Below, in pieces: positions 1-17,028 of a DNA stretch of 37,435 nucleotides (position 1 is the stretch's first letter; every line of letters begins with the position of its first letter). Location of the stretch: assembly GCA_034698045.1 (NCBI GenBank), contig JAQGAU010000158.1:1-37435 (forward strand), read 5' to 3'. Source of the stretch: Paramacrobiotus richtersi. Its lineage: Eukaryota; Tardigrada; Eutardigrada; Parachela; Macrobiotidae. The translations under genes and the position numbers were made by a program. A model generated the notes under the pieces. That model ran no database searches. It saw nothing but the letters and a program-made list of their open reading frames with translations, and was not told the origin of the DNA.

Positions 1-1861
1 ATCCAGTGTGTTTAATTAATTAACCCGACAAACATTTCGTGACTTAATCTAAAACAACTGGACCGATCAATGTGGGGTTTATATTTGCACTGAGAGAGGG
101 CCATGACGAGAGCGCTGTTTGACTTTGTGTGGTTCTCCCCATTTTCTAATCTCTTTTGCCTAAATGTGATGGATTTTTCCGGTCATATTTTTGAGAGGAA
201 AGAGTGGAGAGCGGTGTTCATGATAGAGGTTGTGGTTGTCATTTAAGATTTTTTCGTTCGAGCGCGCGTTTTTGACCGTTCATCCAATCACCGACTGCGC
301 CGTGTGCCAAGATCCCGCCTGCTTGACCAATCGGAGGGTGGGGTTTGGAGAGACGGGGCGTGGATCAAAGATTCTGAACGCATTTATCATTGTTTCGTTG
401 TCTTGCATGCAATACATTCATCTCTCTCTACATTCAATCGAAATTCGCAAAAAACAGACTTTTTTCCGGTTCGTCTGCAACGTCAAGTACTTTCCTTTTG
501 GGTTCTTTAATTGTAATTTTTTTAAACTTGACATCTGCTTGGTTACTACTGTCTGTTTGTCAAGCGCAATAACGTGATTCTACGATTGTTTTTTTTGCAC
601 TGTTGTGTTGCTGGATAATAGAATTTTTCTCCCTCTTTGGATAGATATTAGGTTTGAGAAAGCAATAGTCTGCACATTAAATTGTCTGGTTGGTAGCATG
701 ATTCTGACTGTGTCTTTGTAATCAATAAAAGCGCGTTATAAGCCTCTTCGTTCGCCATCCGAATCCATCTCTCGCCATGCAGAAAATGGCACTGATCTCT
801 AATAATCTCATCAAGTGGCCAATGGGAAAAAATGACAATACACAAAATCAACATGCTTATCGATCCAACTGATTTCCGGTAATCAATGAGAGATGCAGTG
901 CGCCTCTCACTGGCTGGACAAGAAGGCAGCTGTACTTTTTGCTTCAGTTTACATGAAAACTTGCAATCTCATCCAAAACTGCATTTACAATGCACTTGCA
1001 GAACTGCGCGAAATTTGACAGATTAACATTAAATTTTATGGTACTATACTAATAAATTTATAATAGTAACTATGCGAAAATGCTTACGAAGTCTGCCAAA
1101 AAGCAGACACTAGTTCTTATCAAACTACTAGTACTGTATGACCTAGACGCGGCTCGAGCTGTAATGCGTACTAAAAATCCTCGGATCATATCGAATAAAT
1201 CATAATAAGCAAAAAAATTGCGCATATGCTGATCAGGTCATCGTTATTTGGGACTGATGGTGTAGCGCACGGTGATTGCCTCGTCGAAATAAAAAACCAT
1301 ATTTATTAACAGCTGCATGCATATCTTAAAAACTCAAGAATTCGTTTTCAGAATATCCCTGCGTTCCTTTGCGGTTATCGAATAAATGTAATAACTCCTG
1401 CACAAGTTGTTAACGGTTGTAGTACACCAGCGTATTGTCTACCACGAGCTTTATAATCGTTAATATTGCGGAGAAAATGACGTACGAGTGGACATATTCA
1501 TTACACACGAGGCTTCGCCTGCAGATCTAGAACAATGCCGGATGTGAGTCCGTGTACTACCAGTACTAGTACCAAGGTTACCATAATTTTAACGGTTAAT
1601 TCGTCACTAGCGAAATGGCAATACCGGTTACGACCAAATCAGCATGCGGCGGACGCTTAAAATGTCGACCGCTTGTCGCCCGAGGGGAAACAGTAAGCCT
1701 GAAAACGTTTGCTGTCAGGATATAAGCGCATTTATACCGTAAATTTAAATATACAGACAGACTACAATATTCGTCGTTTCACAAAATTAAGGTCTGATTG
1801 TAAGAATTCAAACTCACTGCGTTTTTGTAAACGTGCGAGGGATTATTAACTCCTATTTACA
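1..1861. other. Left flank without a supported gene
   Basis: No open frame here has splice signals or recognisable protein content. The frames at 230-577 (+) and 648-854 (-) are short, rich in unusual residues and have no continuation across plausible introns. The stretch may hold untranslated or regulatory sequence of a gene to the left and the promoter of the receptor gene to the right. Confidence 0.5.
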
Positions 1862-3369
1862 ATGAACGAAAGTATCAGGTCGAACAATATTAAACAGTTC
1901 CGGTGCTCCTGGAGTGCTGACACCGACCAAACGAATTTTACCAACAACTTCTTCCATACCGCTATTGCACGCGCTCGGAATATGCCTTCGTCGTTTGTTA
2001 TCCAGTTCTGTTATTCGTTTGCACATTGGGAAATGTGTTGAACTTCGCCGTGTTGCGTGTCTGGATGGCCGGCGGTGGATCGAGTACCACGTGCGCATTG
2101 TTCCTATTTGCACTTGGCATCGGAGATTTTTTAACAGCGTAAGCTTCACCGTTTACGTTATCATGACCTTTTTACGCAGTCAGCATCGCTGAAAAGTTAG
2201 CTGTTTGTCCCAGCCGAATACCGATCTCTGCCCATAATTGCCATAATCTATATGACCAATTTTGTAGATGGATGCAGCTGCCAGAATATGTATCCGCACT
2301 CAATCCAAATTTGCTGACCTTAAACAACACGTACGGATACATTAACGCCTATACGCAGGGCTGGTATATGTGGATGCAAATGATGTGGCCAGCGTTTTCT
2401 AACTGGTAAAATTTGTTACGAATGTCGTAAACTTTACCAGAGCCTAATACTTAGCATACTGCATTGAGAAACAGAATGTTCTTTTGGGCGTAGGGTTTTG
2501 GTGGCGTTTTCGGTGGTTCGTATCAGAGCGCTCCTGGATCCCTTGGTTTACAGCGGTCCGCCATCAGTGCGAAGCGTCCGCATGATCATTGCTTGCGCTA
2601 TAACGTATGCAGCAACAACCAACGCCTACAAATGCGTCCTTCAGTATTACTTGCTGGCTACAACGAATCTGAAAACTTTCACAGACGAATCACGGAAAAT
2701 TTTCATACCCGATCTACCTTTTTGGCTGCAGATGTGGAGTAGCATCAATGCATTCTATAAGGTAATATAAATAGACAGGTTCGAGAGCCATGATATTTGA
2801 AATCCAACTAACACTGGCACCTGTTCGTATTGTTTAATTTATTCCTAATCTAGTTATTTCTTATACTTCAGGTTGTGGAACTGGCGGTGGTTTTTGCGGT
2901 ACTCCTCGGCATAATTATTTGTATCGTCTACTACGTAGCTCGCCGGCGGCCGCTAAGCGTTACTTCTGGGCTGTCCATCCGTGCATTCGTCGGTAAGCTG
3001 AAAGTCGAAGAGGAAGAAGTGCAGCTGGGCTGGGTCCACATTCTATTGTGTACTGCCTCTGTTTATGTGTACGTGATCTGCCTGTTTCCCCTGGCCATAA
3101 ACGAAGCCTTGTCCCTCCTCTCAGGATTTCCATACTGCCTGTCAAGGTACCTGTTCTACAATGTCCTTCTGCGCCCTGCACAGTTACTGATGCTGATCCC
3201 GTATTCGGTCAAATTTTATCTGTACCTCGCGTTTTGCAAAATATATCGGAAGCAAGCAAAGAAGGCACTTTACAAAATGAAGAACAGAACGTGTGCGGGA
3301 CTAGCGGATAAGAAGGCGAAGTTGATTTCGGGAACGCTGCTGAGTCGTCTGCAAAGCTTTCCAGCGTAG
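1862..3369 (+). CDS. Divergent rhodopsin-type 7TM receptor, frame broken in exon 1
   Basis: Probable class A G-protein-coupled receptor at the cell surface; ligand unknown. Four exons: about 1862-2138, 2268-2405, 2494-2761 and 2872-3369, joined by GT-AG introns with matching phases. Exon 1 holds TM1 (TLGNVLNFAVL, with the conserved GN) and TM2 (LGIGDFLTAW, with the conserved Asp). Exon 3 carries the end of TM3 (AFSVVRIRALLDPL) and TM4. Exon 4 carries TM5, TM6 with a C-L-F-P core and TM7 (YSVKFYLYL), then a basic tail. The acidic residue of the DRY-type motif and the Asn of NPxxY are replaced. In exon 1 the ATG-led frame (MNES..., with N-glycosylation sites NES and NFT) differs from the TM1 frame. 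The TM1 frame opens just after a TGA at 1918 with no AG acceptor or ATG before TM1. One missing base at about 1940-1990 would restore a protein of about 393 residues. It is therefore a pseudogene, a strain mutation or an assembly error. The receptor fold is fairly sure, the subfamily is not. Confidence 0.7.
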
Positions 3370-4480
3370 TTCCAGCCACGCTTGATACATGCATTTCTTG
3401 TTAATTTACATGTATTGCTGCCGTTATTATTCCCGCGGGCTACTGCATGAAGCCCATATGTTGGACTGCGGCCGCTGGTGACACCGGAGTGGATATGGAC
3501 ACTACGCAGATCTGCCGGCAACATGGCACATATGACATATGATTATCATTCCGTCATAGCAGTTTAACACTTTAGGTGAGAAATGGTTTTAATTCGTTTC
3601 TGGCCCATTTCTCACCTACCATCCTTTTCGATGGTCATGCTAAATTCCAAGTTCGTACATAGCCAAAACATGTCGTATGGGATCTACAGCCTTTGTCCTT
3701 TCCGTATTAGTGCAGCGTTGCATCTGTGACCTTATACTGTGCGTTTATAGTGGTATGTACGGAAGTATCGATGTATGTAGCATGGATCGCGCGAGCGCCT
3801 GACAGCTGTCAGTCATGCGCAGATTCTGAGGTATCTGCAGGCAGCTATCCTGTTGCCGCCGACCATTTTAAATGTCGATTGCTCAGTAGTTTACCTGTGA
3901 TAATTACTATCAACAAATGCACGAAAATTTGATTTGGTTAGAGAGACCGAAGGAACAAAACTTTTCCCCTTACAATTAGCTAGCTAGTCCGTCAAATTAA
4001 CTATGCTTTAAAATCTGTACTAGCAAATTCACGGCATTGTGTAATAATTAATTTAAGCTCATTATTTAGACAACTGATTATAAGCAGAAAAGGGTTTTTC
4101 TGGCGATGTTTGTACCACGGCATATATTTAATAATAATTAAGAACTAAAAGTTCAACAACAGCATGTTGCGTTGATTCGCATGCTATACATAATTTTGTT
4201 GTGTTCATGCTGTGCACATGAATCGTACATCGCTAGCGGCAAGAAATAATCTCGCAAGCACTGCGTTTACAATTCGCTGAAGTCAGTGAAGAGAAATATT
4301 TAATACTGTTCTCCTGTTTTATAATACAAAAAAACTGATTGTGAGAGTAGCAAATCGCAACATATAAGCACAAAGTTTCTTTTAACGCCACTGCTCTGGA
4401 TCAAAAGATTTAGAACCGGTCCGATACATAATCATACATTCAACCGGCCAAAGCATCTCGATTTTCGACTCCTGTCCGGA
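3370..4480. other. Intergenic, receptor 3' side and promoter of the small secreted gene
   Basis: I see no supported gene. It contains a 14-bp inverted repeat at 3573-3618 (listed separately). The open frame at 3726-3932 has no splice or family support. Confidence 0.5.
3573..3618. repeat. 14-bp perfect inverted repeat with 18-nt loop
   Basis: The left arm 3573-3586 (TAGGTGAGAAATGG) is exactly complementary to the right arm 3605-3618, with 18 bases between. It lies about 200 bases past the receptor stop codon, so it may form a hairpin in the 3' UTR, or be the remnant of a small inverted-repeat element. No function is inferred. Confidence 0.75.
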
Positions 4481-5051
4481 ATGGCGAAAACATTCATCTC
4501 GTTTCTTTGCCTTCTTTTGGGTAAGATTGTTGTACGTCCGTTTATGAATAATACCACTAATCAAGAAGTTTCGTACCGTTGCACTGTTCCGTGCATCGAT
4601 CGCAAGAATGTGTACTGTACTGTACTCCAACATGTGTATTTCCAGTTGCAAACGAATTCTGCAGGTAAGTGAACCAGAATACAAGCAAACCAATTCGCGC
4701 ATAATATTCTAAAGGAGGAAATTGAAATTGATTAGTGCCAGCAAAAATGCAGGGCCACATGATAAAAACGTAGCACGGGCAGCGCATCAAGCGGACGAAA
4801 CTGCAACGCCTGCAGCGAAGCACGGGCATGGAAAGCACAAATCTTCGCACCGACCAAAGCCCGAGGGTAAGGACGCATCGAACTTGAACTTCGACGCATC
4901 ATGCTTTCATAAACAGTGACGTTGTAACTTGCAAATGCATAGCCATACATGACTTTTGAGCGATGTTGTGTCCTAAACTGCAGAGACAACTAGGGGTGCT
5001 CCGGAGTGCCCCAAATGTCCTGGCTCACCCAGTGGCTCGGGTGTTGGTTGA
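4481..5051 (+). CDS. Small secreted His/Lys-rich protein, 85 aa, four exons
   Basis: Unrecognised protein, predicted secreted. Exons are 4481-4520, 4646-4664, 4736-4866 and 4984-5051, all with GT-AG introns and phases that close to one 85-codon frame ending in TGA. The spliced N-terminus is a signal peptide (MAKTFISFLCLLL, then VANEFCSA), with cleavage probably after the Ser-Ala near residue 20. The mature part is polar, rich in Ala, His and Lys (AKHGHGKHKSSHRPKPE), and ends with a C-P-K-C motif followed by a Gly/Ser/Pro tail. Exon 2 is only 19 nt, and the signal peptide exists only if it is included. The two cysteines could bind metal with the histidines or form a disulfide, but this is inference. 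A secreted peptide precursor or surface-associated protein is possible. I know no homologue. Confidence 0.6.
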
Positions 5052-5179
5052 CCGCGCAAAACCCAGGCCTTTCCATCGAAGTCGTACAATCACCGCTGGC
5101 CAGTTCTCAAGCGACAATAGGTCCTGTTTTGTGAACCATTGGTCACTGACACGGCCGCCATCGTAACACGGTCTATCAG

Positions 5180-5458
5180 TCAATGTAATACTATCTGTAC
5201 AATGCAATTATGATTTTCCGGCAGGTTCTGCGCAAAATCGTCCAAATTGTCAGATAGATCGGTTTGCGCGGTTACAGAATAATGATTGTATAAAACTTTG
5301 TCACCTAAACCTTGATTTGTAAACATTGGAAAGCCTTGCTTACTCTGCACGCGTTGTTTGAAGGATCTGAATATTATGAGATCTGAACCCAAAAGTATCT
5401 CACCCAATGGTGTTTCTTGTTGTACATGGCATTTCTTTCGCTTTTCGTTCCTGCACAT
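5180..5458 (-). mobile_element. Possible relic of a BEL/Pao-type retrotransposon protease region
   Basis: A minus-strand open stretch reads ILLGSD, then QGLGDKV about 20 residues later, then a short spacer to a DNLDDF-like segment. In BEL/Pao polyproteins a (L/I)IGxD motif is followed at this spacing by a TxLGWV motif and then an LxxFW segment, so the order and spacing match. No reverse transcriptase, integrase or LTR is seen nearby and the conserved Trp residues are changed, so this would be a short decayed fragment. The resemblance was found by eye and could be chance. Confidence 0.3.
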
Positions 5459-5633
5459 GGATGCGACACAACAGCACTATAGTATGAACCCTGCCGCGTG
5501 TTTTCCTGATACATCTGTGCAGTATACATTACCAGTAGTCATCGTCTCATAATTCTTTTCAGACAATCTTAAAAATTTTTTGTATTATTTTCTAACACAT
5601 CTAAATACACCCGAAATCAACCATTTTACAGTT

Positions 5634-5639
5634 TTTATT
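5634..5639 (-). terminator. Polyadenylation signal AATAAA for ARV1
   Basis: TTTATT on the + strand gives AATAAA on the minus strand, about 350 bases downstream of the ARV1 stop codon. Confidence 0.45.
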
Positions 5640-5989
5640 GATGATTCGTTATGCGGCCGGAAGAAGGATATGCACTAATGTAAGCAGAAGACAAATTATC
5701 CTGTGTTCAACAACTGTATCCCGCACTGCAGATCTTCGCTGGCTTATATTCGGCAATATTTTTTTAATTGTTGATGACGATTTAAAACGGTTACGGTATA
5801 AAGATATCACTTTCTCACTGAGCTCTGCATTTCGTTTTCATCGATAGTACTGTACAAAAAACACCAATTTGCTGCTAGCAACGCACAGTTGTCTTTCAGG
5901 AAAACGCCAAAGCAGCATACTTTTCGAGAAATCTGTTTCACAATTTGCCTATCTTCATTTGACCATAAACAGACATACCGCAGGACTAA

Positions 5990-7738
5990 TTATGATAACT
6001 GATTATCTACAACAAACGGTTGGAATCCCAAGAAAAGGATCTGCAGTATTCCAATCGTCATTAGCGATTCCATAATTGTGACTTTTGTTAGAACTGCAAA
6101 CAAACATTAATACCGCATAAGTAACTCACCAGTCACCACCACAATGAAATTTTTAAATAAAAGGACGCTGTAACAGTTAAGACGATAACTGTTACAGAAA
6201 AAAATTCAAAAATATAAAGCACACTAAATTCTCAAAGAAAGTGCACAACGGGAATGGTACGGAAAGCGCTCTTAAAAAAAGTAATCTAGAACTCACTTCG
6301 ATATACTTGGCTGCCAGCAATCCACTGCAACAGCAAACATCCCCACCAAATAAACTGGGGCTGGCTTGGAGACATCCAAATAATGGCTGGCAGACGGAGA
6401 AAGACCGGATACAAGGAGATCATCATCCCGGCCAGAAACACCGACCAGGACACTGAATGCACATGCTTCTCTGCAACAGTATCAAAAATAATGATGTGGG
6501 AAAAACGAAATATTAAAAATCGACATAACTTTAATGGCAAGCCGACATAACAGTGCTGGCGCTCAAAATTACTACGGCGTTACTTATGTGAATATCAAAA
6601 TACATCTGGAGTAGACTTACTAGCTGGAGAGTTGTTCTGTCGGTGCATTCCAATGAATGATACAGCCAATAAATACAAAACATTGGCTGCAACCAAAAAC
6701 TGCAATGTAAAATATGTTTTTCGCAAACGTCACAAAATGTTCAGTTACTCTTCTGAAACGAAGCAAGCAAAATGAATCAACCCAGCAAAAAAATTCGACG
6801 ATTAACACTGTAACCAACCAGCACATATCGTATACGGAATTATATACAGACCGCATAAATATACTGACAACGTTAACAACAGTAAATGAAAATTCAAGCA
6901 CAACAATGCTAAAAATGCAACAGAACTGAAAGTACCCCGAAAAAATACACTTCTAAGGGGTTATATTTTCTGCTCTCAAAATCCTGTCTGGAGGATAAAG
7001 CACGGCGAAGAGTTGCAAGAAAAAACAATAAGAACTGAAAACTAGGTTTCAATAAAAAAAAATTAGTACTGCATATAAAACAATTGACAAAACCATACAA
7101 AATTAAAGTACATGAATGACATGCAAACCATGCAAAAATATATATGCAAGAGATTGAAGAAAATCACTAAGCAGCAAGTGCATCAAACTATATGTAAACA
7201 CTTACCCGCCAAAGCCACAAGTAAGCGTTTATGAAACTCCCACTCGAGAAGATCCACAGACAACGCGCTGGAACCTTCCGCATCTTTGGCACGCCACGAG
7301 ATCCACTGCACGTATCCATCGGCCATTACGACCACCAGGACGAACTTCCACAGTAACTACTACCCAAAAAATGGATATGCAATCTCAGTGAACAACCAGG
7401 AACGAAAGCACACCATCACGAACCAGAAAGCCACTGTTGAAAATGACATGACGGTACGCAGGTTGTTTTTGCAGGAGTATATCCAGGAAGATGGATAAAT
7501 TGTCGTATTCCACGTAGTCGTCCACATATTCTTTGCAGCGTCGCTGTAACGAAAAAGATCGTTGAAGAGCTGCGCATGCATTTCGTCGATGCAAAGAAGA
7601 TGACTATGTCACTGTTGAAACGGCAGAAACGCTACACGAAAAGCTTACACAAGACTGCAGTTTCGTGACTCCAGGACTGTAATGGACGAACAAGATGTCT
7701 GCAGGTTCTTCGCATTGGATACAGCGATACTGGAGCAT
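5990..7738 (-). CDS. ARV1: ARV1 lipid-homeostasis membrane protein, ER
   Basis: ARV1 family protein of the ER membrane, involved in sterol and sphingolipid homeostasis and GPI-anchor synthesis. Minus-strand exons: 7649-7738, 7397-7543, 7206-7356, 6621-6686, 6297-6470 and 5990-6093; phases close to 243 aa (human ARV1 is 271). The N-terminus is a zinc-ribbon-like domain with C6-x2-C9 (YRCIQCEEPAD) and C30-x2-C33 across the first splice (SCRRCKEYVDDYVEYD), matching the family's C-x2-C pairs. Next come the conserved segments QPAYRHVIFN and LEWEFHKRLLVAL, then hydrophobic helices including LYPVFLRLPAIIW, and a short C-terminal helix. The start ATG lies directly before the first Cys pair, shorter than in human. 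Intron 2 appears to be only 40 nt (7357-7396) with weak sites; an alternative acceptor nine bases further in (exon from about 7347) keeps the frame, so that boundary is uncertain. The gene is divergent from the one at 7819, only 80 bases away. Confidence 0.92.
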
Positions 7739-7818
7739 TCTATTCCAGAAAAATCTTTCGATATTATTAATTTATTATCATATAAATTTACCCTAGTTGG
7801 GTTGTAAGGAAACGAAGT
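7739..7818. promoter_or_regulatory. 80-bp bidirectional promoter region between ARV1 and the 7819 gene
   Basis: This AT-rich stretch lies between two divergent start codons, ARV1 (-) and the 160-aa protein (+). It contains TATA-like sequence around 7779-7791 (catataaattta). With so little space, the two genes must share regulatory sequence or have overlapping 5' UTRs. The function is inferred from position only. Confidence 0.4.
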
Positions 7819-8352
7819 ATGTTCATCACGGTAAAACTGCAAACAGACGGAAAAATTATTTTTCAGTGCAAGTACATAGAACCTGCATTATGCGCCAGTC
7901 TGGCAGTGCACACCGGAAGTTGGCTCGTATTCTTCATGAAGAGAAAATTTGATAAAGATTTTCTTATCTCTCCTAAAGTTTGTAGAACAACATTAGAGTA
8001 AGTGGAAGAAATTCTGCAAAAACTAACATGTTTTTGCTTTTGCCGTAGGTGTCAAGGAGCACCAGAATTTTTGGATACTAGTGCTAAATTCTTGCGTCGA
8101 CTCATAAAAACCTGTTCTTTAAATTCAGCGGTTCGAGAAGCCGGTCCTGAGCGTCGATGTGGTGTAACGACAGACTGTATCATGCGACTATCCGTTCCAG
8201 GGTACAAATATCGAGCAGCAGCAGAAAGAAAGACGAGGCTCTCTCGAGGGAGCCTCATCAGAAAGGCCGTCGTTTGCGAAAGCCATCAGAAAGGCCTTCG
8301 TTTGCGAAAGCCTGTGCATATGCATTTTAATTTCTTAAGCCCTAGTACTTAG
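7819..8352 (+). CDS. Unrecognised 160-aa protein, two exons
   Basis: Exon 1 is 7819-7997 and exon 2 is 8049-8352, split by a 51-nt intron with a strong GTAAGT donor and a pyrimidine-rich GTAG acceptor. Splicing removes an in-frame stop just after the donor and yields a 160-aa protein. I recognise no family. The N-terminal half is mixed (MFITVKLQTDGKIIFQCKY), the middle has seven cysteines over about 100 residues, and the C-terminus is strongly basic (RAAAERKTRLSRGS, KGLRLRKPVH). That basic part is encoded by a palindrome and a 28-nt tandem duplication read in two frames, so the tail is probably recent or poorly constrained. It is divergent from ARV1 and ends 129 bases before the MCM3 start. 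It might instead be a transcribed MCM3 upstream region rather than a real gene. Confidence 0.45.
8235..8256. repeat. 22-nt near-perfect palindrome
   Basis: All positions pair with their mirror position except one T/G pair; the centre is CTCGAG. It directly abuts the 28-nt tandem repeat that starts at 8256, and both lie in exon 2 of the 160-aa gene. Confidence 0.8.
8256..8311. repeat. 28-nt direct tandem duplication, two copies
   Basis: Units 8256-8283 and 8284-8311 are identical at 27 of 28 positions (G versus T at position 14). As 28 is not a multiple of three, the two copies are translated in different frames. Confidence 0.9.
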
Positions 8353-8481
8353 GGAAAATCATGTATAAATTGTGAGAATCGTAATCAAGTTTGAATCGCG
8401 TACTAAATCAGTTCCTGTGTGTGAAAGAGGGTGCTGCGTAATCTATTCTGCTGTTATTTTGGCAGCAGCTCGCAAAAAACA

Positions 8482-15457
<6,976 letters not shown>

Positions 15458-16244
15458 CTTTCTTTGCTTTTACGAATCTTCCATTGGCAGAGATTGAGAG
15501 TCATTCTGTTTACTTTTTCTGTCCTTATGCTTTGGCTTTTTTTAGATCCAGCCTGCTTTTTGTCATGTAAAATTCCGTGGTGCATGCTTTTAGTTTGTTT
15601 CAGTTTTGCTGTCTGTCGTTACTTTATGTTCGGAACTAATTCGCAACAGCACAGTGCCGTTATCTGACAAAACGAGAAAAGTTGTTTATTGATTTGGAAA
15701 GGTTGTAGAACGGTACGTCCAGAGCCAACCTGACAAGATCCCGTTTGCGATGGTTGTGGCATAGATTTCAAAGAACCATGAATGAATATTACTATACCAT
15801 AACAGGAAAGTTCGGTGTGATGAGAACGTAATGCCTTGTACTAACAAGTAATAACTACGCATGTTTTTCCCGAGAATTGGCAAAGGTGACAACAGAGAAC
15901 GCTGTTCAATTCGGCCCCAGCCCGTCTTCAGCACAGTGACAGGGCAAGACGTGTGAAGCTCTCCGATGTCGTCGGAGATACACTTTCGTTTGTGTTTTCC
16001 GTTTCCTGTATGTTCAGTTATAACTTATACACGATCCGAATCTTCTGCTGCCATGATATGACGAGTAACATGTTTACTAATCACAGTAAAAATACAAACT
16101 GCAGAACCTACAGTTAACACGAAAGATCATCAAAGCAACCATCAGATTCTTTAGTACTTGCATGAAATCCATCTTAATACAATAGTACACAATTGGAATT
16201 ACACATGCAGCATCTTTGAATTTCGCACAAAAGTAACCACGCAT
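15458..16244. other. Convergent 3' region of MCM3 (+) and the 16245 gene (-)
   Basis: There is no supported coding gene. The minus-strand open frame 15686-15934 ends inside an AATAAA and looks like 3' UTR of the minus gene. The + frame 15464-15667 begins just after the MCM3 stop and is probably 3' UTR. Confidence 0.5.
15685..15690 (-). terminator. Polyadenylation signal AATAAA for the minus gene ending at 16245
   Basis: The minus strand reads CAATAAAC about 555 bases beyond the stop codon of the lysine-rich gene. It is the only AATAAA I noticed for it. Confidence 0.4.
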
Positions 16245-16721
16245 TTACTGACGTTTCTCCGATTGCTTCTTTTCCTTTTTTCCCAACTTCAGTGGACGTT
16301 CCTCCTCGATGGGTCGATTCCGCTTGTGCAACTTTTTCCCCTGCTTCACTAACTCATGCTCCATTTCGCGAATCTCTCTTTTCAGTTGAACCTAGGAGCA
16401 GCACAATCGTCCAACGAAGCAATCGCAGGAAACTAAATAAAAGTAACAGCAGGCAACTAAACGACCTACCTTCTGTAAGGCTCGTCGCTTCTTCTGTTTC
16501 TTGAAAAACTGGTCCAATTCAGCAGAAATCTTTCGGAGAGGGAAATTCTGTAAAATGGATAAGACGTTCTAATTCTGATCCTTATTAATCGAATCACTAT
16601 ATTCGAATACACAAAAAAACGAATTCCTTGCCTTTTTTACAAGTTTCGGCAGCAGTTTATAATAAAGATCCGGATTTGCGAACAGGCGAACTTTGATCGT
16701 AACAATGTCTGCTTTTGACAT
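16245..16721 (-). CDS. Small lysine-rich coiled-coil protein, about 104 aa
   Basis: Unrecognised protein. Minus-strand exons: 16632-16721, 16470-16547 and 16245-16391, all phase 0. The product starts MSKADIVTIKVRLFANPDL, has a helical KISAELDQFFKKQKKRRALQK segment and a charged helix rich in Lys and Glu, and ends in a very basic tail (LGKKEKKQSEKRQ). The first intron appears to use a GC donor (AAG|GCAAGG). A GT donor nine bases earlier (GTAAAA) would keep the frame and give 101 aa. The basic, helical composition suggests an RNA- or ribosome-associated or nucleolar protein, but that is inference from composition. It is divergent from the gene at 17172, which is also a small charged helical protein, although I see no sequence relation between them. 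Confidence 0.65.
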
Positions 16722-17028
16722 TTTCAGCAGAAGTTACAAAAGATCAAATATTAATGATTAAAATATAGGTAACTATGGTAGTAAACAACAGCCACATAGA
16801 CTAACGTTAAAATTATTGTAAGTTCCAGAACTCCAGAAGCAAGGCTACGGAATGCTCAGGAAACCGTAAAACCGAAATCTCTTTCGTGCTTCATGCATGG
16901 GACGGACTTTCTGATGACCCGAATTCAGAAGGTTCACGAGTCAGCCAGCTCAGCTTCAGCAAGTTCAGAGGGTACGGTTGAACTCCCGCGGACCGGCAGT
17001 CCGGCAGGAAATCGCCTGTTGTTCCGCG

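Larger units (their letters stand above)
5052..5989. other. Intergenic, 3' sides of the small secreted gene and ARV1
   Basis: No intact gene is visible. The stretch holds a possible retroelement remnant (5180-5458, -) and the ARV1 3' UTR with a polyadenylation signal at 5634-5639. The + strand frames at 5358-5552, 5638-5847 and 5869-6075 show no family features. Confidence 0.5.

Noticed and set aside
6130..6168. Possible 38-nt extra exon near the ARV1 3' end with a GTGAGT donor
   Set aside because: Including it puts a stop directly before that donor and loses the conserved ARV1 C-terminal helix. Joining 6297 directly to 6093 gives the expected C-terminus.
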